Shown: one piece after another, positions 34,380 to 46,165 of the stretch
Numbering within the stretch: position 1 is the first letter of the stretch
Layout of the letters: each line of letters opens with the position of its first letter
The notes under the pieces: model-generated
The model's input: only the letters and a program-made list of their open reading frames with translations
What the model was told of the DNA's origin: nothing
Database searches by the model: none
NCBI RefSeq assembly: GCF_000808015.1
Contig: NZ_JWHR01000068.1
Coordinates: 1-64,000, forward strand
Direction of reading: 5' to 3'
Length of the DNA: 64,000 nt
Source: Terrisporobacter othiniensis
GTDB taxonomy: Bacteria; Bacillota; Clostridia; Peptostreptococcales; Peptostreptococcaceae
Made by a program: the position numbers and the translations under genes

Positions 34380-35345
34380 ATGGGAAAATTCTTAGCAAAA
34401 AGATTAGGGGTTGCACTGATTGTATTATTTGGAGTATCTGTTACAGTGTTTACACTGATTCATCTTCAACCAGGTAATCCATATTTAAACATGATCGATC
34501 CTAATGTTCCACCCGAAGTAGTAGAACAAAAACTAAGGGTATTAGGATACTATGATCCCATTCCACTTCAGTATTTGAAATGGATAGGGAGAGCAATAGT
34601 TGGTGATTTTGGATATTCAACTCAATACAATGCACCAGCATTTTCAATAATAGTTGAAGCATTAAAAAATACATTATTAATATCAATAGTTTCATTTATA
34701 TTAAGCTCAATATTGGCAATAGTAGTTGGAGTTATTACAGCAGCCAAATCTAAAACATGGATAGATTATATAGTTACTTTTCTTTCATTTGTAGGAATAT
34801 CTATGCCAACATTTTTCTTTGGTTTGTTGATAGTAAAATGGCTTGGATATGATTTAGCTATTTTACCATCGTCAGGAATGGAAACTTTAACAGCATCATA
34901 TACAGGTTTTGAGCGAGTTATAGATATAATCAAGCATATGATTATGCCTGTTATAGTGCTATCACTTACTCAAACTGCTACCTTGTTAAGATATACAAGG
35001 TCTTCTATGCTTGATTCTTTAAATAAAGATTATATGAGAACCGCTCAAGCTAAAGGGCTTACTAGAAATAAAGCAGTTTGGACTCATGGTCTTAGAAACT
35101 CTATGATTTCCATAATTACAGTTTTATGTATGCAATTGCCAGCGTTAGTTTCAGGTGCATTAATTACTGAAACTGTTTTTGTATGGCCAGGAATAGGGAC
35201 ATTAAATTACAACGCAATTATGAATAGAGATTATATGTTGATAATGGGTATAACAATGCTTATAGCAGTTGTTATTGTAGTAGCAAATATAATAGCAGAT
35301 ATTTTATATGCAATAGCAGATCCAAGAATTAGATTAAGTCAATAG
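34380..35345 (+). CDS. Oligopeptide ABC transporter permease (OppB/DppB type)
   Basis: 321 residues, six membrane segments; starts MGKFLAKRLGVALIVLFGVSVTVF as DppB/OppB proteins do, with YMRTAQAKGLTRNKAVWTHGLRNS as the EAA loop. I use the ATG at 34380, 12 bases after AAGGAG; the frame is open upstream through the attenuator, which argues against earlier starts. Operon partner is the following OppC-like permease. Confidence 0.92.
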   Translation: MGKFLAKRLGVALIVLFGVSVTVFTLIHLQPGNPYLNMIDPNVPPEVVEQKLRVLGYYDPIPLQYLKWIGRAIVGDFGYSTQYNAPAFSIIVEALKNTLLISIVSFILSSILAIVVGVITAAKSKTWIDYIVTFLSFVGISMPTFFFGLLIVKWLGYDLAILPSSGMETLTASYTGFERVIDIIKHMIMPVIVLSLTQTATLLRYTRSSMLDSLNKDYMRTAQAKGLTRNKAVWTHGLRNSMISIITVLCMQLPALVSGALITETVFVWPGIGTLNYNAIMNRDYMLIMGITMLIAVVIVVANIIADILYAIADPRIRLSQ

Positions 35346-35355
35346 GGAGGATACT

Positions 35356-36252
35356 ATGGTTGCAAATACTTTAAAAAGAGAAGACAAGGCAAAAAAAGAA
35401 AAATATGTATCATTAACAGAAATATCCTTTCGTAAGTTTAAGAACAACAAATTAGCGGTAATAGGTGTATTTATAATTTTAATATTAGTGTTACTTTCAG
35501 TATGTGCACCATTACTTACGGATTATACAATTAGTGAAACAGATTTATTTAATATAAAAATGGCACCAAATAGTGAACATATATTAGGAACAGATGAACT
35601 TGGAAGAGATGTGTTTACGAGATTGATCTATGGAGGTAGGGTATCCATAGTAGTTGGTGTTGCATCAATGACATTGCAATTAGTTATAGGGGTAATAATG
35701 GGAGCCATCGCAGGCTATTTTGGGGGAATAGCTGAAAAAATAATTATGAGAATAATTGATGTAATAATGTGTTTCCCATTCTTTGTTATTGCAATATCAG
35801 TTGCAGCAGTAGTAGGTCCAGGGGTTAAGAATCTGATTATAATAATTGGTTTTTTAATGTGGCCTAATATAGCAAGAATAGTAAGGGCGGAGATTTTATC
35901 GTTAAAAGAGAATGATTATATTATGGCAGCTAAAGCCATGGGGTTATCTTCTTTTGAAATAATAAAGAGTCACATACTTCCTAATATAATGTCACCCATA
36001 TTAGTTGCATCAACATTAGCGATAGCAAATGGTATTTTAACAGAAGCCTCATTAAGCTTTTTAGGAATAGGGGTTAAGTTACCACAACCAAGTTGGGGGA
36101 ATATGTTAATTGCTGCACAAAATATAGGAACGTTACAAAGAGAATGGTGGCTTTGGATACCAGCAGGTAGCTTAATCATTTTAATGGTATTATCAATAAA
36201 CTTTGTTGGAGATGGGCTTCGCGATGCTCTAGATCCGAAAACTCGTCTGTAG
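35356..36252 (+). CDS. Oligopeptide ABC transporter permease (OppC/DppC type)
   Basis: 298 residues. N-terminal SFRKFKNNKLAVIGVFIILILV is the OppC_N segment; HILGTDELGRDVFTRLIYGGRVS is the conserved periplasmic block; EAA loop YIMAAKAMGLSSFEIIKSHILPN. RBS GGGAGG 6 bases before the ATG. Pairs with the OppB-like protein to form the channel. Confidence 0.94.
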   Translation: MVANTLKREDKAKKEKYVSLTEISFRKFKNNKLAVIGVFIILILVLLSVCAPLLTDYTISETDLFNIKMAPNSEHILGTDELGRDVFTRLIYGGRVSIVVGVASMTLQLVIGVIMGAIAGYFGGIAEKIIMRIIDVIMCFPFFVIAISVAAVVGPGVKNLIIIIGFLMWPNIARIVRAEILSLKENDYIMAAKAMGLSSFEIIKSHILPNIMSPILVASTLAIANGILTEASLSFLGIGVKLPQPSWGNMLIAAQNIGTLQREWWLWIPAGSLIILMVLSINFVGDGLRDALDPKTRL

Positions 36253-36264
36253 GAGGAAATAGTA

Positions 36265-37236
36265 ATGAGTATGTTAGAAGTAAAAGATCTTAAAGTTTCC
36301 TTTCATACAGTAATGGGAAAGGTTGAAGCAGTAAAAGGTGTAGATTTAAGTGTAAATTCTGGTGAAGTATTGGGTATTGTAGGGGAATCAGGAAGCGGAA
36401 AAAGCGTTACCTCTTTGGCTATTATGGGGCTTATCAATAGCGAAAGTGGAAAAGTTGAATCAGGTAAGATATTATTTGAGGGGAAAAATCTTATAGATTT
36501 AACTGAAAAAGAAATGTGTAAGGTAAGAGGGGATAAAATTTCAATGATATTCCAAGAACCTATGACAGCTCTTAATCCAGTAGTAACAATTTATAAACAA
36601 TTGAGAGAAGTATACAAAATTCATAGACCGGATAAGAAAAATAATTGTAAAGGTGAACTAATAGATCTTTTAAACAAATTAAATATACCAGATCCTAAGG
36701 CTGTTTTAAACAAGTATCCATTTGAATTAAGTGGTGGATTAAAACAAAGAATAATGATTGCTATGGCAATGATTTGCAATCCTTCACTTATAATAGCTGA
36801 CGAACCAACGACTGCATTGGATGTAACAACACAAGCTGAGATTATAGGGCTTTTAAAGCAGGTTAAGGAAGAAAGTAATAGCGGAATAATGTTAATTACC
36901 CATGATTTAGGAATAATAGCAGAAATGGCGCAAAGAGTAGTTGTAATGTATTATGGTAAAGTTGTTGAAGAGTGTAATGTTAAAGAATTTTTTGATAATG
37001 CAAAACATCCATATTCAAAAGATTTGTTAGGAGCTATGCCTGAAAATTTTAATGGACGATTCAAATCTATAGAAGGAAATGTTCCTAATCTATATGAAGA
37101 TATAAAGGGTTGTGCTTATTATAAAAGATGTAAAAAAAGAATATCGAAATGTGAAAATTCACAACCACCAATGGTAAATTTAAATGAAGGCCATAGGGTA
37201 CGTTGTTTTAATTATGAGAAAGGAGACGAAAAATAA
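36265..37236 (+). CDS. Oligopeptide ABC transporter ATP-binding protein (OppD type)
   Basis: 323 residues. Walker A GESGSGKSVT (about 38-47), Walker B LIIADEPTTALDV, switch His in LITHDLG. The signature is LSGGLKQR in place of LSGGMRQR, still standard. The C-terminal oligo_HPY region with several Cys (CAYYKRCKKRISKCE) may hold an iron-sulfur cluster, as in related DppD proteins. Confidence 0.93.
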   Translation: MSMLEVKDLKVSFHTVMGKVEAVKGVDLSVNSGEVLGIVGESGSGKSVTSLAIMGLINSESGKVESGKILFEGKNLIDLTEKEMCKVRGDKISMIFQEPMTALNPVVTIYKQLREVYKIHRPDKKNNCKGELIDLLNKLNIPDPKAVLNKYPFELSGGLKQRIMIAMAMICNPSLIIADEPTTALDVTTQAEIIGLLKQVKEESNSGIMLITHDLGIIAEMAQRVVVMYYGKVVEECNVKEFFDNAKHPYSKDLLGAMPENFNGRFKSIEGNVPNLYEDIKGCAYYKRCKKRISKCENSQPPMVNLNEGHRVRCFNYEKGDEK

Positions 37237-38231
37237 TGATGAATAAAGGGGATAGAATCATATTTGAAGTTTCAAATCTCAAAAAATATTACCCAGTTAG
37301 AAGGAAATCTTTTAAAAGAGAAAAACAATATGTTAAATCTGTTGATGGAGTTAGTTTTTCTATAAAAGAGAATACAATACTAGGGCTAGTAGGTGAATCA
37401 GGTTGTGGAAAATCAACAATAGGAAAAACTATTTTAGGATTAATACCTCCAACAGGTGGAAAAGTATCATTCAAAGATAATGTCATTTTTGATGTGGAAA
37501 ATAACATAAAAATATCGAATAATGAAATGACTAAATTAAGAAGTGATATACAAATAATTTTTCAAGATCCTTATGCAAGTTTGGATCCAAGAAAAAGTGT
37601 AGGACAAATAGTATCTGAAGGAATTAAAAAGCATAAAATAGTTCCAAAAGATAAGATTGAAGAAAAAACAAAAGAAATGCTAGAGTTATGTGGATTAGAT
37701 GAGATAAGTATATTTAGATATCCACATGAATTTAGTGGAGGTCAAAGACAAAGAATCAGTATTGCAAGGGCGTTGGCTATGAATCCTAAATTTATAGTAT
37801 GTGATGAGCCAACGGCAGCATTAGACGTATCTATACAATCTCAAATTTTAAATTTAATGCTAGACTTAAAAGATAAGTTTGGTTTGACATATTTATTTAT
37901 ATCTCATAATTTTAGTGTAGTTAAATCATTTTGTGATGAAATAGCTGTTATGTATTTAGGACAGATTGTGGAAAAGGGAAAAGCTGATGAAGTGTATAAC
38001 AATCCAAAACATCCATATACAAAGGCATTGATTTCGTCAGTGCCAATTCAACATCCGGGTGAAGTAAAAGAGAGAATTGAGCTAAAAGGAAGTATGCCAA
38101 GTGCTGTTGATTTACCAAGAGGATGTAGGTTTCATACTAGATGTCCATACAAAACAGAACGTTGCGTAAAGGAAAGTCCAGAATGGAAAACTTTAGACAA
38201 TGGAACTAGTGTGGCATGTCATATATATTAA
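37236..38231 (+). CDS. Oligopeptide ABC transporter ATP-binding protein (OppF type)
   Basis: 331 residues. Begins with the OppF-type KYYPVRR, Walker A GESGCGKSTI, signature FSGGQRQR, Walker B FIVCDEPTAALDV, and the C-terminal cysteine set RGCRFHTRCPYKTERC. Its ATG overlaps the stop of the OppD gene by one base; a second ATG at 37239 is equally possible. Last gene of the operon. Confidence 0.93.
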   Translation: MMNKGDRIIFEVSNLKKYYPVRRKSFKREKQYVKSVDGVSFSIKENTILGLVGESGCGKSTIGKTILGLIPPTGGKVSFKDNVIFDVENNIKISNNEMTKLRSDIQIIFQDPYASLDPRKSVGQIVSEGIKKHKIVPKDKIEEKTKEMLELCGLDEISIFRYPHEFSGGQRQRISIARALAMNPKFIVCDEPTAALDVSIQSQILNLMLDLKDKFGLTYLFISHNFSVVKSFCDEIAVMYLGQIVEKGKADEVYNNPKHPYTKALISSVPIQHPGEVKERIELKGSMPSAVDLPRGCRFHTRCPYKTERCVKESPEWKTLDNGTSVACHIY

Positions 38232-38404
38232 TCTAGAGATTTGTAAATAGAAAATAAATAGTAAAAGCCTATAAATTAGTAGAATACTCATCTTTGTAAA
38301 AAAGGATAAAATGCTTTTTGCAGGATAAAATAAAATATAGATATTAAGGGCATTTTTTTGTCAAAAGTTAAAAAAAATTTACTTTAGAAAATAGAAAAAA
38401 TTAC
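38232..38404. other. Intergenic region after the opp operon
   Basis: Holds a 33-base near copy (38245-38277) of the segment at 32396-32428 and a weak terminator candidate, AAAATGC (38308-38314) with GCATTTT (38350-38356) and T7, but a 35-base loop. Nothing coding seen. Confidence 0.5.
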
Positions 38405-38484
38405 TTGAAAAATGGTTTTCAGTAGAGTACAATAAAATTATCTTGTGGGACACAAAATAAACGTAAGGGACATTAAAAGTCCCG
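38405..38484 (+). promoter_or_regulatory. cggR promoter and CggR operator
   Basis: Promoter TTGAAA (38405-38410), 17 bases, TACAAT (38428-38433). Immediately downstream are two direct GGGACA repeats (38447-38452 and 38467-38472) 20 bases apart, with an inverted GTCCC at 38479-38484. In B. subtilis CggR binds direct GGGAC repeats downstream of the start and blocks elongation until fructose-1,6-bisphosphate releases it. Confidence 0.85.
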
Positions 38485-38509
38485 GTTATTAAATCAAGAG
38501 GATGTAATA

Positions 38510-39541
38510 ATGAAAAATTTATTAAAAATTCAGCAAAAATTGATTCCTGAAGTTATCGACATTATGACAAAGAGATATTTGATCTTAAGGGAGATATCTT
38601 TAAGTGAACCAATAGGAAGACGTGCTTTAGCAGCAAATCTTCAAAGTGGAGAGAGAATAATAAGATCAGAAACAGAGCTTTTAAAAAATCAAGGTCTTAT
38701 AGATGTAAATTTAAAAGGAATGACTATTACTGAAGAAGGTAAAGAAATACTAAATGTTCTAAAAGATAGCATGAATGATGTAATGGGAATTAATTCTCTT
38801 CAAGAAGAGCTTAGACTTGCTTTAGGAATAAAAAAAGTCTTGCTAATACCTGGTAGCTATGAACAAAACAACAGCTTACTAAAAGATGTTGGAAAACGAG
38901 CTTCAAAGTATTTTTTAAGTATACTTAAAGATGATGACATAGTTTCCATTGCTGGTGGAAGTACAATGCTTGAATTTGCTAAATCAATTAAATGTGATAA
39001 AAAATTTAGCTCTACAGTAGTAGTTCCAGCAAGAGGCAGTGTTGGTCTTGATATTGAGACACAATCAAATAATGTAGTAGCGGAAGTAAGTAAGAATATA
39101 AACTCAACGTATAAGTTATTAAATATACCAGATGAGCTTTGTGAGGCATCAATAAAGACGCTTACACAAGAGCCAGAAATAAAGAAAACACTAGAATTAA
39201 TACAAAATTCCAATGTGCTAGTATTTAGTATTGGCCGAGCTGATGAGATGGTAAAAAGAAGAAAATTATCAGATGAAAAAGCAAAAGAGATAATGGACAA
39301 AGAAGCTATAGGTGAAGCCTTTGGTCATTATTTTAATAAAAAAGGGGAAATTGTTTACAAGTTAAATACAGTGGGGATTGATATGGAATCTTTCAAAAAT
39401 AAAAGAGAGACTATAGCTGTATTTGCGGGGAGAAAAAAGGCAGAAGCTTTTATTCCAATTTCCAAACTAAACAAGAATTTAGTTCTTGTTACAGATGAAG
39501 ATAGTGCAAGAAAAATTCTTGAACTTACTGTAAATAACTAG
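38510..39541 (+). CDS. cggR: Central glycolytic genes regulator CggR
   Basis: 343 residues, SorC/DeoR-type sugar-binding repressor. N-terminal helix-turn-helix (LREISLSEPIGRRALAANLQSGERIIRSETELLKNQGLI) and a sugar-phosphate-binding domain with SIAGGSTMLEFA and VVPARGSVG. It represses its own operon; fructose-1,6-bisphosphate is the known inducer in Bacillus. gapA follows 52 bases after the stop. Confidence 0.95.
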   Translation: MKNLLKIQQKLIPEVIDIMTKRYLILREISLSEPIGRRALAANLQSGERIIRSETELLKNQGLIDVNLKGMTITEEGKEILNVLKDSMNDVMGINSLQEELRLALGIKKVLLIPGSYEQNNSLLKDVGKRASKYFLSILKDDDIVSIAGGSTMLEFAKSIKCDKKFSSTVVVPARGSVGLDIETQSNNVVAEVSKNINSTYKLLNIPDELCEASIKTLTQEPEIKKTLELIQNSNVLVFSIGRADEMVKRRKLSDEKAKEIMDKEAIGEAFGHYFNKKGEIVYKLNTVGIDMESFKNKRETIAVFAGRKKAEAFIPISKLNKNLVLVTDEDSARKILELTVNN

Positions 39542-39581
39542 CTTGCCTAGTAAAAAATATAATGAAAATTACACCACATAG

Positions 39582-40601
<1,020 letters not shown>

Positions 40602-40609
40602 TATGACAT

Positions 40610-40655
40610 AAAGTCCGGGTTTGTAGTTTTATACTACGGGCTCAGGACTTTTTTA
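40610..40655 (+). terminator. Terminator after gapA
   Basis: AAAGTCC (40610-40616) with GGACTTT (40645-40651), inner stem GTAGT/ACTAC, T6 tail. Confidence 0.8.
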
Positions 40656-40847
40656 TTAGCAATTCTACTTTGATATATGACTAATATATCAATAATCATA
40701 TAAAATTAAACCTTAAATTAAAAATGATATACGAAATAGGGAATAGTATAACATAATTCATATAAAATTGTGCGTATAATATATACAAAATAGTATGAAA
40801 AGATATATAATAGAGACGGAGTAATTATACTGAAAGGAGATTGTACC

Positions 40848-42050
40848 ATGTCAATGTTAAACAAAAAGACAATCGAAGATATAAACGTAAGCGGAAAAAA
40901 AGTATTAGTAAGATGTGACTTCAATGTTCCACTACAAGATGGAAAAATAACTGATGAAAATAGATTAAATGGAGCTCTTCCTACTATAAAATATTTAATA
41001 GAAAATGGGGCTAAAGTTATACTTTGCTCACACATGGGAAAACCAAAAGGAGAACCTAAACCAGAATTATCTTTAGCACCAGTTGCTGCTAGATTATCTG
41101 AAATGTTAGGTAAAGAAGTGGTATTTGCTGCTGATGATAATGTTGTTGGGGAAAATGCAAGAGCGGCTGTAGAAAAAATGGAAAATGGTGATGTAGTATT
41201 ACTACAAAACACTAGATATAGAAAAGAAGAAACTAAAAACGAAGAAAACTTCTCAAAAGAATTAGCTTCATTAGCAGAAATATTTGTAAATGATGCTTTC
41301 GGTACTGCTCATAGAGCTCACTGTTCAACAGTAGGTGCTGGAGAATTCTTATCTGAGCGAGCTTGTGGATACTTAATCCAAAAAGAATTAAAATTCTTAG
41401 GAGAAGCAGTAGCAAATCCAGTAAGACCTTTCACAGCTATACTTGGAGGATCAAAAGTATCTGACAAAATAGCAGTTATAAATCAATTATTAGAAAAAGT
41501 TGATAACATAATAATCGGTGGAGGAATGGCTTACACATTCTTAAAAGCACAAGGATACGAAATAGGAACTTCTTTATGTGAAGAAGATAAAGTTGATTAC
41601 GCAAAAGAAATGTTAGAAAAAGCTAAAGAAAAAGGTGTTAACTTCTTATTACCAGTTGACTCAAGAGCAGCTTCTAAATTTGCTGCTGATGCTGAAGTTG
41701 TTGTGACAGAAGATCAAAACATATCAGCAGGTCATATGGGACTTGATATAGGACCTAAATCAGAAGCTAAATTTGTTGATGTTGTAAACAATTCAAAAAC
41801 AATAGTATGGAATGGACCAATGGGAGTATTCGAATTTGAAGCTTTCGCCAAAGGTACTTTAGCAATAGCAAAAGCTATGGCTAACTTAGAAGATGCTACA
41901 ACTGTAATCGGTGGTGGAGATAGTGCTGCTGCTGTTAACCAACTAGGATTCGGAGATAAAATGACTCACGTTTCAACTGGTGGTGGAGCATCACTAGAGT
42001 TCTTAGAAGGAAAAGAATTACCAGGAATAGTTGCTTTAGATAACAAATAA
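40848..42050 (+). CDS. pgk: Phosphoglycerate kinase
   Basis: 400 residues. [16 protein letters not shown] and [14 protein letters not shown]-terminal substrate motifs; [15 protein letters not shown] and [16 protein letters not shown] at the nucleotide site. Makes ATP from 1,3-bisphosphoglycerate. RBS AAAGGAG. About 190 bases upstream separate it from the gapA terminator, so it probably has its own promoter, which I could not place with confidence. Followed closely by tpiA and gpmI. Confidence 0.98.
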   Translation: MSMLNKKTIEDINVSGKKVLVRCDFNVPLQDGKITDENRLNGALPTIKYLIENGAKVILCSHMGKPKGEPKPELSLAPVAARLSEMLGKEVVFAADDNVVGENARAAVEKMENGDVVLLQNTRYRKEETKNEENFSKELASLAEIFVNDAFGTAHRAHCSTVGAGEFLSERACGYLIQKELKFLGEAVANPVRPFTAILGGSKVSDKIAVINQLLEKVDNIIIGGGMAYTFLKAQGYEIGTSLCEEDKVDYAKEMLEKAKEKGVNFLLPVDSRAASKFAADAEVVVTEDQNISAGHMGLDIGPKSEAKFVDVVNNSKTIVWNGPMGVFEFEAFAKGTLAIAKAMANLEDATTVIGGGDSAAAVNQLGFGDKMTHVSTGGGASLEFLEGKELPGIVALDNK

Positions 42051-42072
42051 TATTGAAGGTGGAGGAATAACC

Positions 42073-42828
42073 ATGAGAAAACCTATTATTGCGGGAAACT
42101 GGAAAATGAATAAAACAATAGCAGAAGCTGTTGAATTTGTTAATGATATAAAGGGTAAATTAAATGATGAAAGTGTAGATGCTGTAATATGTGCACCTTT
42201 CACTATGTTAAAAGATTTAAAAGAAGCTACAAAAGGTACTAATGTAAAAATTGGTGCTCAAAATATGCATTTTGCAGACAATGGAGCATTCACAGGAGAA
42301 GTATCTCCATCAATGCTTAAAGAGTTAGATATGGACTATGTTGTAATAGGTCACTCAGAAAGAAGAGAATACTTCAATGAGACTGATGAAACTTGCAACA
42401 AAAAAGTATTAAAAGCTTTAGAAGTTGGAATAGATCCAATACTTTGCTGTGGTGAAACGTTAGAAGAAAGAGAAACTGACAAAACTAAAGATGTTGTTAA
42501 AACTCAAGTTGTTGCAGGTCTTGCTAATGTTAAAGCAGAAGATTTAGCAAAAGTAGTTATAGCTTATGAACCAATTTGGGCAATAGGAACTGGAAAAACT
42601 GCTACTGCTGAGCAGGCTAACGACGTTATATCTTACATAAGAGAAGTAATAGCTTCTTTATATGGAGAATTAGCTAATGAAGTTAGAATACAATATGGTG
42701 GAAGTGTTAAACCAGGAAATGTTGTAGAAATAATGGGACAAAGCGACATAGACGGTGCATTAGTTGGTGGAGCATCTTTACAACCAGCTGATTATATGGC
42801 ACTTGTAAATTATCAAGGAGTGAAATAG
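42073..42828 (+). CDS. tpiA: Triosephosphate isomerase
   Basis: 251 residues. Lys11 in GNWKMN, catalytic His in VIGHSERR and Glu in [15 protein letters not shown] are present. Interconverts dihydroxyacetone phosphate and glyceraldehyde-3-phosphate, so it also receives the product of the glycerol-3-phosphate operon in this window. Starts 22 bases after pgk. Confidence 0.98.
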   Translation: MRKPIIAGNWKMNKTIAEAVEFVNDIKGKLNDESVDAVICAPFTMLKDLKEATKGTNVKIGAQNMHFADNGAFTGEVSPSMLKELDMDYVVIGHSERREYFNETDETCNKKVLKALEVGIDPILCCGETLEERETDKTKDVVKTQVVAGLANVKAEDLAKVVIAYEPIWAIGTGKTATAEQANDVISYIREVIASLYGELANEVRIQYGGSVKPGNVVEIMGQSDIDGALVGGASLQPADYMALVNYQGVK

Positions 42829-42831
42829 TTA

Positions 42832-44361
42832 ATGAAAAAACCAGTAGCTTTAATCATAATGGATGGATTTGGTCATACAACTAAAAAGGAAGGTAGTGCT
42901 ATAGATAAAGCAAACATTCCTAATATAAAAAGACTTATAGAAGAATATCCAAATACATTAATAAATGCTAGTGGTCTTGATGTTGGACTTCCAAATGGTC
43001 AAATGGGTAACTCAGAAGTTGGTCATACTAACATAGGTGCAGGAAGAATAGTTTATCAAGATTTAACTAGAATAACAAAATCAATAGAAGATGGCGACTT
43101 CTTTAAAAATGAAGTACTATGCCAAGCTATGGAAAATGGTAAAGAAAAAGCGTTACACATCATGGGATTATTATCTGATGGTGGAGTACATTCACATATA
43201 GATCACCTAAAAGCTTTATTAAAAATGGCTAAGGAACAAGGCGTAGGGAAAGTTTACGTTCATGCATTTACTGATGGTAGAGATACAGATCCTCAAAGTG
43301 CTATCCACTATGTAAGAGAAGTAGAAGAATACATTGAAGAGATAGGATGTGGAGAATTTGCTACAGTAAGCGGTAGATACTACGCAATGGATAGAGACAA
43401 AAGATGGGAAAGAGTTGAAAAAGCTTATAATGCTATGACTTTAGGAGAAGGAGAAACTGCTTCTTCTGCTAGTGAAGCCGTAGAAAACTCATATAAAGCA
43501 GGAAATAACGATGAGTTTATCATGCCAACTGTTATAACTAAAGATAATGCGCCAGTTGGAAAAATAAATGATGGAGACTCAGTTATATTCTTCAACTTTA
43601 GGCCAGATAGAGCTAGAGAAATAACTAGAGCTATAGTAAGTGATGAATTTAGTGGATTTGAAAAATCTCCAATAAAATGTTTCTTTGTATGCTTAACAGA
43701 ATACGATGTAACTATACCAAACGTGCATATAGCATTTGGTCCAGCATCACTAGCTAATACTTTAGGAGAGTACTTAGCTAAGAATAACAAAACTCAATTA
43801 AGAGCTGCTGAAACAGAAAAATATGCTCACGTAACATTCTTCTTTAACGGTGGTGTGGAAGAGCCAAACGAAGGTGAAGATAGATTATTAATACCTTCAC
43901 CAAAGGTTGCAACATATGACTTACAGCCAGAAATGTCTGCACCAGAACTAGTTGAAAAAGTTATGGCAAAAATAGATGAAGATAAATACGACTTTATAGT
44001 AGTTAACTTCGCAAATCCTGATATGGTTGGTCATACGGGAGTTATGGAAGCAGCAGTTAAAGCTATAGAAGCAGTAGATGATTGTGTTGGTAAATTAGTA
44101 GATAAATTAAATTCAGTAGGTGGTAGTGCTATAATAACAGCAGACCATGGTAATGCTGAGGTTATGATAGACGATGAAACTAAAAAAGTTATAACAGCAC
44201 ATTCAACTAACCCAGTACCACTTATATTAACAGGAGAAGAATATAAAAACTCTAAGTTAAAAAGTGGTGGTAGATTATCTGATATAGCACCAACTATATT
44301 AGATATGATGAATTTAGAAAAGCCAGAAGAAATGACTGGTCAATCATTAATAAGTAAATAG
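42832..44361 (+). CDS. gpmI: 2,3-bisphosphoglycerate-independent phosphoglycerate mutase
   Basis: 509 residues, alkaline-phosphatase superfamily. IIMDGFGH holds the metal-binding Asp, GNSEVGHTNIGAGR the phosphoserine nucleophile, and ITADHGNAEVMID near the C-terminus further metal ligands. It starts 3 bases after the tpiA stop (overlapping Shine-Dalgarno GGAG), so it is coupled. Mn-dependent forms are common in sporulating Firmicutes. Confidence 0.97.
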   Translation: MKKPVALIIMDGFGHTTKKEGSAIDKANIPNIKRLIEEYPNTLINASGLDVGLPNGQMGNSEVGHTNIGAGRIVYQDLTRITKSIEDGDFFKNEVLCQAMENGKEKALHIMGLLSDGGVHSHIDHLKALLKMAKEQGVGKVYVHAFTDGRDTDPQSAIHYVREVEEYIEEIGCGEFATVSGRYYAMDRDKRWERVEKAYNAMTLGEGETASSASEAVENSYKAGNNDEFIMPTVITKDNAPVGKINDGDSVIFFNFRPDRAREITRAIVSDEFSGFEKSPIKCFFVCLTEYDVTIPNVHIAFGPASLANTLGEYLAKNNKTQLRAAETEKYAHVTFFFNGGVEEPNEGEDRLLIPSPKVATYDLQPEMSAPELVEKVMAKIDEDKYDFIVVNFANPDMVGHTGVMEAAVKAIEAVDDCVGKLVDKLNSVGGSAIITADHGNAEVMIDDETKKVITAHSTNPVPLILTGEEYKNSKLKSGGRLSDIAPTILDMMNLEKPEEMTGQSLISK

Positions 44362-45918
<1,557 letters not shown>

Positions 45919-45958
45919 TTTGAAAGTAAATAAAGTTTAATTGATAAGACTTTAATAT

Positions 45959-46012
45959 AAAAAATCCTAGTCGTTGTAGTATTATTGTTGGACTACTGAC
46001 TAGGATTTTTTT
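45959..46012 (+). terminator. Terminator of eno
   Basis: AAAAAATCCTAGTC (45959-45972) with GACTAGGATTTTTT (45998-46011) and an inner GTAGT/ACTAC stem. Stem bases nearly match the pyk terminator. Confidence 0.9.
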
Positions 46013-46165
46013 AAATATAAAATACCATTACTGCCAATAATGGTATTTAATTTAAAATATGTTTGAAGTAAATTTTAATATAACACAATAAAATAAACAA
46101 CACTATTTATTATACACTAAAACATATAAAAAGTGTGTATTAAATAACAAGAGGGAGAGCAAATC

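Noticed and set aside
46020-46048. AAATACCATTA/TAATGGTATTT hairpin after the eno terminator
   Set aside because: No T-run and a strong terminator stands just before it; may be a leader element of pyk, but nothing supports that.
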